A stretch of DNA of 64,000 nucleotides from Dreissena polymorpha (lineage: Eukaryota > Mollusca > Bivalvia > Myida > Dreissenidae), in NCBI RefSeq assembly GCF_020536995.1, contig NC_068359.1:67527726-67591725 (forward strand). The letters run 5' to 3'. The number at the start of each line of letters is the position of its first letter. The first letter of the stretch is position 1. A program made the position numbers and the translations under genes. The notes under the pieces were generated by a model. The model saw only the letters and a list, made by a program, of their open reading frames with translations. It had not been told where the DNA came from and ran no database searches. This document shows positions 23,327-33,149 of the stretch, piece by piece.

Positions 23327-24409
23327 ATGGCATCTTTAGACACTAAAGAGTCACATGAGTATGTCGAGTCGACCATGGGCCCGTCCATCACACAAGTAGC
23401 AGAGTTCACACCTGTCAAACAGAACAGGAAGCGAAACCACTCGTCCCCAGTTCATGGATCCGCGAAGAAGGTAAAGGAGGATGTTGCTTGTGAAAGTTCT
23501 TCTAGCGATAAAATGAGCTCCCTGTCTGAGCCGGTGTCCAATGAACTTCATCCAGTTAACTCTGATCTCAAGGCCCTATTATCAAAGCTCTCTACTGACA
23601 TATGTGCCATGAATGTCTCGATAAACAATCGTATTGATCAACTTGAAAGTTCCATAGAGCAAAAGTTGACCCATAAATTTGCACAACTGTTGGACAAGAG
23701 AGTTAACATTGAGCTGGGTCGTATTAAGACGAATGTGCAAGAGCAACTTGACTCATTTAAGGAGAAAATTACTGAAGAGTTACAAGAAGTCAGTGAAAAG
23801 TGTTCCTCAGTCACGGCTGCAGCTGGCGGACCCAGTGGTGGTCAGGATATCTCAAAGAATTTGGTAATTCGTGGCCTTCCCTATCATGAGGGAGAAAATC
23901 TGAACAGTAAAGTGATATCTATGTTCAAAGACGTAATGAAATGTAATGTGCAAGTATGCAACACACAGAGAAAGACAAGTGCTAACAGTTCCAAGCCGGG
24001 TGTTGTTATTGCTACCATGCAGTCACAAGAAGATAGGCAGAAAGTGTTGAAAAACAAGTCAAAGCTGAACGAAAGCAGAACTTATTCTGATGTTTACATC
24101 CAGTGCGATCAATCGCGAGAAGAGCGTTTGATGATGAGTAACTTTAGAACCTTAGTTGGCGCAATGAATGCCGAGGGGGTGAGTGTTCGAGGGAATCGTG
24201 TGGTGCGAAACAGGCCAATGTCGAGTGATGACAGGCAGGACCAAGGAATTAGTCATTCACAGGGTGATGGCTCACAGCGCAACACTGGGTGGAATGGTCC
24301 TCGTGGTGCTCCTCGACGCGGTGGGTCTTCTGGGCGTGGTACCAACAGTGATCGGGGATGGCAAAGAGCACAGCAGAACAGAGGAAGACGAGGAGGAGAC
24401 AATTATTAG
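23327..24409 (+). CDS. LINE ORF1 protein (coiled coil plus RRM-like RNA-binding)
   Basis: A 360-aa nucleic-acid-binding protein that would package the LINE RNA. The N-terminus is basic (KQNRKRNHSSPVHGSAKKVK). A coiled coil runs about residues 75-160, followed by an RRM-like domain about 175-290 containing the ORF1 motif KNLVIRGLPYHEGENL. The C-terminus is rich in Arg and Gly (RRGGSSGRG, NRGRRGG; about 318-360), typical for RNA binding. The ATG at 23327 is the first of the frame. The TAG at 24407-24409 is followed in the same frame by ORF2. The frame is intact. Confidence 0.85.
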   Translation: MASLDTKESHEYVESTMGPSITQVAEFTPVKQNRKRNHSSPVHGSAKKVKEDVACESSSSDKMSSLSEPVSNELHPVNSDLKALLSKLSTDICAMNVSINNRIDQLESSIEQKLTHKFAQLLDKRVNIELGRIKTNVQEQLDSFKEKITEELQEVSEKCSSVTAAAGGPSGGQDISKNLVIRGLPYHEGENLNSKVISMFKDVMKCNVQVCNTQRKTSANSSKPGVVIATMQSQEDRQKVLKNKSKLNESRTYSDVYIQCDQSREERLMMSNFRTLVGAMNAEGVSVRGNRVVRNRPMSSDDRQDQGISHSQGDGSQRNTGWNGPRGAPRRGGSSGRGTNSDRGWQRAQQNRGRRGGDNY

Positions 24410-27400
24410 TTAAAAACAGGCTTTTGGAATGTTCATGGTTGGAGCAGTTCGAGCTCTAGTGACAATTTTATTTTACGTGAACAATGTATTAAGCATTTGA
24501 ACCTTGATTTAATTGGGATTGCTGAGTCCCATTTAAAGAACTTTAATAGTATTGATGTTTCTGATTACACATGGTTTGGTAATAATCGTAAAAATATTCA
24601 TGTGAATGCAAGAACTGGTTCTGGTGGAGTTGGGTTTTTGGTCCGTAACAGTGTTCTAGATGTTTTTGATGTATCTATTTTAAATGACTCCACAGATGGT
24701 ATATTATGGCTGAAATTTGTACACAAAAATGATAACTTTTGCTTTTTACCATGTGTTTGTTATCTTCCTCCAGAAAACTCTGCTAGGCATGTAGATGCAA
24801 CTGCCTTTTTTGACACAATACTTGTAAACTTATATGAATATCAAAACCTAGGTCTGCCTTTTATTTGTGGAGACTTTAATAGTCGTTGTGGCGATTTGGA
24901 GGACTTCATAGCAGGTGTTGATAATATTATTGATAGAGATGTGATAGACTTTAAAACAAACAAATATGGAGATCTTTTTATTGATTTTTTAATTAACTGC
25001 AATTTTTGCATGTTAAATGGACGTAATACAGTCCATAATGATTACACGTCAATTTCTGTAAAGGGTCAATCAGTTGTAGATTATTGCATAGTACCTTATG
25101 AAAACTTGTCATTATATAGTCAGTTCTATGTGCATACAGTTGTTGATGTTATGAACAGTATTGAATTGCAGGATAGTATTGCTCCAACATGTGTCCCTGA
25201 CCACTCTATTCTCACATGGGTTATGGAAATTGAATCCACCGACTTGGAATTTGCTACAGATAAGACTGGGTCAGTACAAAGTACAGATAAATTTGATTGC
25301 TCCAGAATTCCTAATGATTTTCTGCTAAACCAAGTTCTGGTAGGTCAGATTAACGACTGTATTTCTAACCTTGAACAGGGTTACAGAACACAATCAGACA
25401 TAGATCAGGCATTTGGAGATTGGTGTGGTATTGTACGGGATGAAATGTATGATAAACTTCCGTTCAAAACGATTATTCATGATTGCTGTAGAAGAAAGCG
25501 CAGGTCTGGTAAGCCATGGTGGAGTAATGAATTAAGTAGTCTATGGTCAGATATGTGCAAAAAAGAGAAGTTATGGTTAAGATGTAACAATAAGCATTTA
25601 AAAGTTCAGCTTAAGACTGACTATATAAGGTCTAGGAGTTTTTTTGATAGAGCGGTACAAAAGGCCAAAAGACATTACTGGTTTTCTACACAGTCTAGAT
25701 TATCTAACTTAGCTTCTGATAATGATGTAGAGTTTTGGAAGACTATTGGAACTTGTGGTGTTGGCCAGGAACGTAAGAAGGGTATTCCTCTTGAAGTTGT
25801 GTTAGACAATGGGACAGTTTCTTCAAAATTGGAGGATGTGTTGTTGAGATGGAAGAATGACTTTGCAAATCTTTTGAATCAATCTGTTAATTCAAATGTC
25901 GGCCAGCATACAAGTAGTTTTGATAATGTGTACCATGAGGAGTTGGATAGACCTTTTTCAGTTTTTGAGGTGAAAGCAGCTATTGACCGAGCCAAGTTGA
26001 ATAAAGCGACGGGCATTGACCAAATTCCTAATGAAGTTCTTAAGAATGACATGTCTGTCTCCTTTTTGCATTCTTTATTCTGTGTATGTTATGAAACTGG
26101 TATGGTCCCATCAATGTGGGGTAAGAATATCATAAACCCTATCCCTAAGTCGAGCACTGCTGATAAGAGAGATCCTTTACAATATCGTGGTATTAGTTTG
26201 GCTTGTACTATGTATAAATTGTATGCAAGTATTTTGAACCATAGGCTGTCAAGCTGGTCAGAACTTAATGATAAAATAGAGGATGAACAGAACGGCTTTC
26301 GCAAAAAGCGCAGCACTTTAGATCATATCTCTGCACTGACCAATATTATAGATGTTCGCAAGAAGTTACATAAATCTACGTTTTGTTCATTTATTGATTT
26401 TAGACGTGCGTACGACGGTATTGAGCGGAATTTACTCTGGCAGAGGTTGAATAGTATAGGTGTCCCAACAAAAATGTTAGATGCAATCAAATCCTTGTAT
26501 GCGTCGGTCTCCTCTTGTGTTCGTATAAATAGCCATTATACTGATTGGTTTGCAGTTACCACTGGTTTACGGCAAGGTTGTTCGTTGTCACCGTTGCTGT
26601 TTAATCTCTTCCTTAATGACTTATCTGTGCAGATTAAGGCGGTTGGTAAAGGTGTTTTGATTGAAGACGAGCCAGTTTGTATATTGTGCTATGCAGATGA
26701 CCTTGTGTTGATTGCGGAAAACGAGCAAGATTTGCAATGCATGTTAGATGTATTAAGCCAATGGTGTACCTCGAATAGTATGGTGGTCAATGCAAATAAA
26801 AGTAACATTGTGCATTTCAGGCCAAACTCTGTGCCCAGATCTGAATTCAACTTCAAATGTGGTGTTCATGGATTAACTTATGTTGACAAATACTCCTATT
26901 TAGGTTTATTACTATCAGAACATTTGGACTTTAGTATTTCTGCCAAATCTGTTGCACAGAGTGCTAGTAGAGCACTTGGCTTACTTATTGCTAGATATAA
27001 AAGTATGGGTGGTATGTCATTTGCAGTTTATAGCAAGATGTACAATTCTACAGTGTGGCCAGTTATCTCATATGCATCAGCTATATGGGGCATACGGACA
27101 TATGCATGTATAAATGCTGTTGAAAATAGGGCCCTACGCTTCTTTATGGGTGTTGGTAAATATACTCCATCAGCTGCATTAGCCGGTGATATGGGATGGC
27201 AACCACCTCTAGTTAAACAGTACAAACATGTTTGTAATTTGTGGCATAGATTTGGTAGTATGAATATGAACCGGGTCAATAGGAAGGTTTTTCAGTGGAC
27301 TGTTAATACTGCTGGAGTTAAGTGTAAGAACTGGGTGTTCAGTGTGAAAATGATGTTTAAAGATTTGAATCTTGAAGAATTCTGTATTTATCCAGCTACT

Positions 27401-27916
27401 GTGTCTAAACAAACTTTTAGTGACAAGGTTGATAGTGCTATGTTCTGTAAGTTTAAAAGTGATTGGAAAGATACTGTATTACAACCAAATGCAATAAGAG
27501 GGAATGGCAGAAACAAGCTAAGAACCTATTGTCAATTCAAGAATGAATATTGTACAGAAGAGTATTGTAAGATGATATTACCATATAGACATCGTTCTGC
27601 TTTTGCTAAATTTAGATGTGGGGTAGCCCCAATTATGTTGGAAATTGGGCGTTATGCTAATGTGCCTGTTGAAAATAGATTCTGCCCTAATTGTACAACT
27701 TGTGTTGAATCAGAAACTCATGTTATGCTATACTGTCCACTTTATTCTGATATCAGGACCTCTCTTTTTGAAAAATGTCATACCATTACTGATTTTAACT
27801 CTATGTCAGATATAGAAAAGATGGTAGTTTTATTCTCCAACAAATTATTGATAAGAGATACTGCCAAAGCCTGCTATAATATTTTAATGACCAGAAATGC
27901 TTATTTGTATAGATAG
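24410..27916 (+). CDS. LINE ORF2 polyprotein (endonuclease and reverse transcriptase)
   Basis: Nicks target DNA and reverse-transcribes the element RNA. Numbering from TTG at 24497 as residue 1: the APE-type endonuclease shows E10 (GIAESH), GDFNSR (125-130), SVVDY (192-196) and DHS (235-237). Upstream of that TTG and directly after the ORF1 stop the frame reads LKTGFWNVHGW, which holds the endonuclease's conserved Asn. The RT domain has FIDFRRAYD (Asp 634), TGLRQGCSLSPLLFN and YADD (732-735). The C-terminus has CPNC-TTC-VESETHVMLYC (1063-1080). There is no in-frame ATG between the ORF1 TAG and residue 172 (25010), which lies beyond the endonuclease's catalytic core. ORF2 is therefore probably made by stop read-through or non-AUG initiation. 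Starting at the TTG would lose the Asn motif. Confidence 0.85.
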   Translation, partial: LKTGFWNVHGWSSSSSSDNFILREQCIKHLNLDLIGIAESHLKNFNSIDVSDYTWFGNNRKNIHVNARTGSGGVGFLVRNSVLDVFDVSILNDSTDGILWLKFVHKNDNFCFLPCVCYLPPENSARHVDATAFFDTILVNLYEYQNLGLPFICGDFNSRCGDLEDFIAGVDNIIDRDVIDFKTNKYGDLFIDFLINCNFCMLNGRNTVHNDYTSISVKGQSVVDYCIVPYENLSLYSQFYVHTVVDVMNSIELQDSIAPTCVPDHSILTWVMEIESTDLEFATDKTGSVQSTDKFDCSRIPNDFLLNQVLVGQINDCISNLEQGYRTQSDIDQAFGDWCGIVRDEMYDKLPFKTIIHDCCRRKRRSGKPWWSNELSSLWSDMCKKEKLWLRCNNKHLKVQLKTDYIRSRSFFDRAVQKAKRHYWFSTQSRLSNLASDNDVEFWKTIGTCGVGQERKKGIPLEVVLDNGTVSSKLEDVLLRWKNDFANLLNQSVNSNVGQHTSSFDNVYHEELDRPFSVFEVKAAIDRAKLNKATGIDQIPNEVLKNDMSVSFLHSLFCVCYETGMVPSMWGKNIINPIPKSSTADKRDPLQYRGISLACTMYKLYASILNHRLSSWSELNDKIEDEQNGFRKKRSTLDHISALTNIIDVRKKLHKSTFCSFIDFRRAYDGIERNLLWQRLNSIGVPTKMLDAIKSLYASVSSCVRINSHYTDWFAVTTGLRQGCSLSPLLFNLFLNDLSVQIKAVGKGVLIEDEPVCILCYADDLVLIAENEQDLQCMLDVLSQWCTSNSMVVNANKSNIVHFRPNSVPRSEFNFKCGVHGLTYVDKYSYLGLLLSEHLDFSISAKSVAQSASRALGLLIARYKSMGGMSFAVYSKMYNSTVWPVISYASAIWGIRTYACINAVENRALRFFMGVGKYTPSAALAGDMGWQPPLVKQYKHVCNLWHRFGSMNMNRVNRKVFQWTVNTAGVKCKNWVFSVKMMFKDLNLEEFCIYPATVSKQTFSDKVDSAMFCKFKSDWKDTVLQPNAIRGNGRNKLRTYCQFKNEYCTEEYCKMILPYRHRSAFAKFRCGVAPIMLEIGRYANVPVENRFCPNCTTCVESETHVMLYCPLYSDIRTSLFEKCHTITDFNSMSDIEKMVVLFSNKLLIRDTAKACYNILMTRNAYLYR

Positions 27917-28365
27917 GTTACACATTCTATATGGCATTTTAGTTTTTAGATTTTATCAATTATTTGTAGATAACATAAACAAACTACATTTTTGTACAAT
28001 AAGGGAATAGGACCTTTGATTGTTGCTTTAAATTATTCCAACATGACACTCTGGAAGTAAATATCTTAACTAATACTTTTAAATTCTACACACAGGTTTC
28101 ATGAGATTATTTTTATATTGAAACTATCAAAGGTCTCAATATTCCACTTATGCAATATTGTTTTATTGTTTTATAATCCATGTTTTATAATTTTAACATA
28201 TTTGGTTAACTTTAACTGATGCATAGTAATTGTGTTCTTGACTACTGTTATGTCTCTTATAAATCCATTATATGATTGGCACTGTAATTGATATGAATAC
28301 TTTTATTGTTGTATATACTTGTACAGTGATGAGACAGAAATAAAGATAGAATAATATAGATGCAT

Positions 28366-28576
28366 CTGTTGTATTTAACAGGGGCGGCTTCAAAATGAAT
28401 CTTTCATATATCTTCATGTTATAATCTGTATTCAACGAATGTTTGACTGTTTGTCAGTCTAACAGACAGTCTGTTGAGCTCTAATAGATGGTAAATTTCA
28501 TACAACTATGGTCATTTTGAGATTAAATGTCAGCATGTGTATTGTCTAATATACCAGTAATCAGATCTTTAACAAA
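28366..28576. other. Short unannotated gap between LINE and MULE fragment
   Basis: Nothing recognised. It contains 'gtctaacagacagtctg', a small imperfect palindrome. Confidence 0.3.
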
Positions 28577-30596
28577 AAAACAGGCCAGCCTACATGGAGA
28601 AGGCCTCCATCCATACCTATGTAAGAAACATGATGGCGCTACCATTCCTGCCAGCCGCCGACATTGAGCCAGCTTTCCAGCTCCTTGCGCTAAGAGCTAA
28701 CTCCGAACAGCTCTCCAGGTTCGTGCACTTCATCGAGGAGCAGTTGATAAACCACGCCATCTTCGATATTGACTCCTTGTCAGTGTATGGGGTAAGTGTC
28801 AGAACTAACAATGACACCGAAGGATGGCACCAATCTCTGAATAGAAAACAGTGCTCACGCTGCTGCCAGACATTATCGCCAATGGCGATTATTTTATCCA
28901 ACTGGCTATTATTTCTTAAAATTGTCTAGAAAAAATGGCGATTATTTTATCCGCCTACATAAAAAAAACAAATTGCCACTAAATGTTGTCCGGCGATTGC
29001 GAAACGCCTGCAAATCGGGCCATCAAGCAGGAAAAATCGATAACGATTTTTCCTGTGTACACACTCGACCCTGTGTATTGTTATACACGCGTCAATAACT
29101 TCTGCGACATTGTGGCCTAGAGCATTTTTCTCAATCAGTGTCCGACAGCAGTGATATATTTCGGAAAAAACGTCTTTAATCTCCCTGTGCTTTACCAATT
29201 ATCGGTAACTGTTAGATCTTTGTTAATGTTTCGCCAATTATTATTTAATCGTCATTATTGAAAATCGCCGCTATTATTGTTGGCTGGTTTTGTTTTGCAC
29301 GCCGTTTATTCTGCAATTAGATTACGTTGAACATTGCTTGATGAAATAATTATTTAATCGCCATCAACAAATTATCCCCGTAATTACCGATGTTTGTCGT
29401 CTGCTTTAACATAATGATTCCAATTTTTAACCAGGTAACCTGGTTTTCCCAATTCAAAGGGACCCGGCATATGCCATGGTCAGCTAATTTTAACGAAACA
29501 CGTGTTTGGAATTACACTAAGGTGGTGTATTTTAACTCACGCGCTGTGACGTTAATTGATGTAAACATGATCGGCATTGCGAAAGTGTTATTTTTGGAAT
29601 AAATCATTTACAATTGATATTGGCCTCTGCCTACAATATTGCGGCCGATGGCAAACGCCGTATTAAGCGATAAAGTAGTCGAACGATATGCACATTTTAG
29701 ATTATGCATATTAATATTTTATATTATGCATATTTCATGTGCAAAACGCGTACAATTTTTCGGATTACCGTTTTCGGATACTGTATTTTTTTCGTCCATT
29801 ATGATTTATTTTCGAAGTTCATAACAGAAAAAATAGAATGACGAATACACATGCGGTGATACGGAAGGTGTTGTTTATAATATTTCGAGTATTCACCAAA
29901 AATTGCAATTGGAAAAACTATAAAAAAATAGTATAATTAGTGCTCTGGGTGGGTTGGGGCCTCTGCCCTTAATTCTTATGTGTATGTAACTGTAGCTGAG
30001 ATCTGGTTTGTTAAGTCACACCCACAACATTGATTGTATTCTTTATTGCAAAGCCATGATAATATTTTATAAGAAAATGACACACTGATATTATGCTTGT
30101 TTTTGAGTATATATATATATTATAACTTAAATCAATAGATATACATTTAATAAAACATAGATAAAATGAGATTCATGTTTTTTTCTTTCTTTTTGCCTTC
30201 AGTACCGTTTTGCGAAAAGTCCGCATATGTTTTGGCTATTATTTTTTTAAGGAAAAAAAATATGGCTATTAGTTTCTGAAGGCCAGAGCATTAGCACTGG
30301 AAAAGCAGGTGGCCAGGAACTAACTTTCTACCGCCTGGTTCCAGCACTATGTGCGGAGGCTGAGAATGTGCAGTACGAGTTGAGGTACCTCAGAGAGGAC
30401 CAATCCACTAGGAAAGTGAGGCCAGAGAGCCTTAGGATAGAGAAAAGTATTAGAGACCTCTGGGCAAGGTTGCCTATGACAGCAAAGACATCACAACTAG
30501 TGAACTTCTAAGTGAATGTGCAAAGGTGTACGGCCCACAGGTGAAGCCCACAGCGGAACGCACAGTACATGAGACACTTGTCACCAGATTGTAAAA
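28577..30596 (+). pseudogene. Mutator-like (MULE) transposase C-terminal fragment, split by insertion
   Basis: The left piece (28577-28848) encodes VRNMMALPFLPAADIEP and SVRTNNDTEGWHQSLNRK. The right piece (30305-30596) encodes AGGQELTFYRLVPALCAEAE and, after one frame change near 30475, YDSKDITTSELLSECAKVYG. Together these match the conserved C-terminal part of MULE-type transposase-derived proteins common in molluscs. A 1451-bp element lies between them; skipping it and one copy of its 5-bp duplication keeps the frame exactly (LNRK then AGGQ). No N-terminal catalytic part is present upstream, where the LINE lies. The piece may start after 'aaaaaaacag', a possible acceptor. Confidence 0.65.
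28849..30299. mobile_element. Non-autonomous DNA transposon (CAGTGCTMAYGCT ends, 5-bp TSD)
   Basis: Left end CAGTGCTCACGCTGCTG; right end reverse-complements to CAGTGCTAATGCTCTGG. The 5-bp duplication GAAAA lies at 28844-28848 and 30300-30304. 'ggctattatt' occurs subterminally at both ends in inverted orientation. No transposase frame is visible. Confidence 0.75.
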
Positions 30597-30764
30597 GTTG
30601 GTGTTCATGACATTGTGAAGTGTGATACTGAACTTCTTAGATTTGGTGTTTGTAGAACTGATATATTTAATATTTTTGCATTTAAAACACTTTTTAATTT
30701 GCAAAATAATCATTTTGATAATAAATCAAGAATAAACTTCAACCAAACAATCATACATTTATTG

Positions 30765-30885
30765 GGGGGGAAACGTCTGCACTTAAACCAAAGTGGGGGG
30801 GGGGGAAACGTCTGGGGAGGAAACGTCTTGGGGGGGAAACGTCTAGGGCAGGAAACGTCTTGGGGTGAAACGTCCGGAAACCGAG
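30765..30885 (+). repeat. G-rich minisatellite (GGGGAAACGTCT units)
   Basis: About seven units of 12-17 bp share GGAAACGTCT with variable G runs, including one of 11 G. The runs could form G-quadruplexes. It lies beside the truncated CAGGGGG element copy. Confidence 0.75.
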
Positions 30886-30910
30886 TTGTCGGGCGAGTTG
30901 TCTGACGACC

Positions 30911-31383
30911 GCATTTTTTAAGAATGAATCATCAAAAAACGTTGAAACCCAGCAGGATTCGGAGGTTCATGTAATCAACATCGATTAATACTGTCGGATT
31001 ATTGTGAAAGTGAAAGTAGACAATCGGCAGCTGCCGCACCTTTCCCTTCCTGTAGCAGATCTAGATCGTCAACCCATTCATCATGAAATTGAAATCACAA
31101 TATTGACATCGTTTCCCGGCCCCAGTTGAAAACATTTCCCATTATTAGATCTACCCCTGCAACTTTGGACTTTGACTTTAATATCATACTTGCTCATGTG
31201 TTTAAGAACAAAAAGGTCAGAGACATGCCTCTTTTTCTAAAAAAAAACCTGAAGTCTGTAGGCGAGTTATAGACATTGAAATGAACAGTTTTTATTTTTT
31301 CCCCAAATATGTCTCTTTCGCGCTTGATTTTCCCCTTTTACCCAGCTTCCAGCGTCTTCCCCTTTTTCTATAAAAAACCCCTG
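30911..31383. mobile_element. Truncated second copy of the 20131-21104 element
   Basis: It matches the right half of that element from 'cgcattttttaagaatgaatc' to the CCCCTG end, with few differences. The left half is missing and replaced by the G-rich minisatellite and 'gtcgggcgagttgtctgacg'. Confidence 0.75.
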
Positions 31384-33149
31384 AAGCATAATACAAAAGC
31401 TTTCTTGCTTAAACTTTGTTAACGCATTCCTTAACCTAATGTATACCGTAGACACTTATCATTTGGTTTTATTGGGGCATTATGGAAAAATAAATACAAA
31501 TTAATCGGAACTGCTGATTATCCGGAACTGGTTGACAAACTGTAATGTGTTCAGTCCAATATCATCATTATCGATATTTTACTTAAATATTTAATTTGTT
31601 TTAATGGTTTTCAACTAAAAAAATGTATTACCTTATATTTTACGCCATAGATTCTAACATCGGACTTTTTTTCGGTACACATGGCCGTCTCGGCCAAACT
31701 CATCGTCTTTATGATAAAGATAAAGTTTATCCAGAGATTGTTGTTAATGCGCGAATAAAACTTGGTTCGATTTGCTGCACAATTTTGTTGATAACTGTCC
31801 ACGTTTCGTCATTGATTGTGCAAACATTAAACATTTTTATTTAAGAACAATGTCGCTAATAAGATTATTGTCCATTCTTAACTCTTTGAGAAACGTTATG
31901 CATACAGTGCTGTTTCGCGCGAAACCACACAAACTTTTAAGTAAGCATTCGAAATTAATTTACTCTAAAGAAATATAATTAAAGCAAATACAATTTTTGT
32001 AAGGCTACAAACAACCAATTACCACAAGTACCGAAGGCATCCACTGATTCCGATATCTGTTAACTGGTTCCGTGCATTACTCGATCATAACCACAATTTC
32101 GAAACATGTTATGGTCGATTAAATTATTATTCAATATTTTTTATTTAAATCACAAATAAAAACTCGATAATCACGAAAATTTTAACCAATAAGAAAACGT
32201 TACACACTCCTCGAAACAAATTATCACACTCTAGGTAGAGCGAGGCTTAGAACTACGCGGTGGTTGCCAAATGAACATGCTATCACTTAGCAGTATAACG
32301 ATCAATAGTGCAGTTGGTATATTGGATAGACGTAACAGACACTCGTATGAAGAGGAAATTACACATAACTGTGTGGGCGCTTGTGTAACAATCACGCGAA
32401 GAATTTACAACACTGGATTCACAATACCAAAAGAAAAAATGCTAAGTAAGAAAGATAATGTTCTTGATCGACGACAAACGGTTACTGCACGCTAGGTAAA
32501 TAACCGCTGCCGTACAATTCATACACTCGATCGTATAATGCTTTCATCAAGAATGTTTCCATTACGTGAACGATATCCTTGCGACGCACTACTAGTAATT
32601 CCCTCTCAACACTTGAAAAGTTGTCATCGTTACCCATAGGAAAGAATATTGAAAGCGGTCGATGTGATCATAATGGGGAAGTTGTGGCGGGTCTTCGCGT
32701 TTGATATTAGGCCTAATAACAAAATGAGGTTGGCATGTCCCTTTGGAATAAAGTGCATTCATTCAAAATATGTTTATATTTCTTGATACTGTTCAAAATG
32801 TCTACCGATAGACTCAATCTAAATTTATATAGCTATCGTATTTGATTCATTCGGACATACATAAACCAGTTATTAATTTCGAGAATGCTTAGTTATTGCT
32901 TTAAAATTTATTTGAATCGGATATTAAAAAATCGTGATATAGACTAATAGCCTACTTTAGTTTACCTTTTTCTGACAATTTATTAACAAATGTTGATAAT
33001 ATATGGGTAAACAGAGTGATTTTAATACTGCTATGAATATAAAATATACATGACACAAGTACATACGATTGGCTATTTAATACTATAATAAACCACTGGA
33101 ATAAATTACTAAAAGTGTCCAATGAAACAAACGCATATATATGATTATT
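31384..33149. other. Intergenic region downstream of GALM
   Basis: AT-rich; nothing I can assign. GALM is read on the minus strand, so its 3' UTR should begin just below 33150. Small open frames have no domain features. Confidence 0.4.

Larger units (their letters stand above)
22950..28365 (+). mobile_element. LINE (non-LTR retrotransposon), apparently intact
   Basis: It has a 5' leader, ORF1, a single stop, ORF2 and an AT-rich 3' UTR ending near 'gagacagaaataaagataga'. The frames are uninterrupted over 4.6 kb, unlike almost everything else here, which suggests recent insertion. The exact ends are uncertain: I place the 5' end near the GC-richer 'gaagctgcacgcgc' and the 3' end before 28370. 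I found no convincing target duplication. The domain order (coiled-coil/RRM-like ORF1; endonuclease, RT, C-terminal Cys/His motif) fits the Jockey/CR1-L2 group; I do not assign a clade. Confidence 0.8.

Noticed and set aside
24497-24499. TTG as the true start of LINE ORF2
   Set aside because: The same frame is open upstream to the ORF1 stop and includes the conserved endonuclease Asn motif, which this start would remove.
22940-28380. Target duplication of the LINE (tgtattgtaac near 22945 and tgttgtatttaac near 28367)
   Set aside because: Similar but not matching; I cannot define the ends with it.
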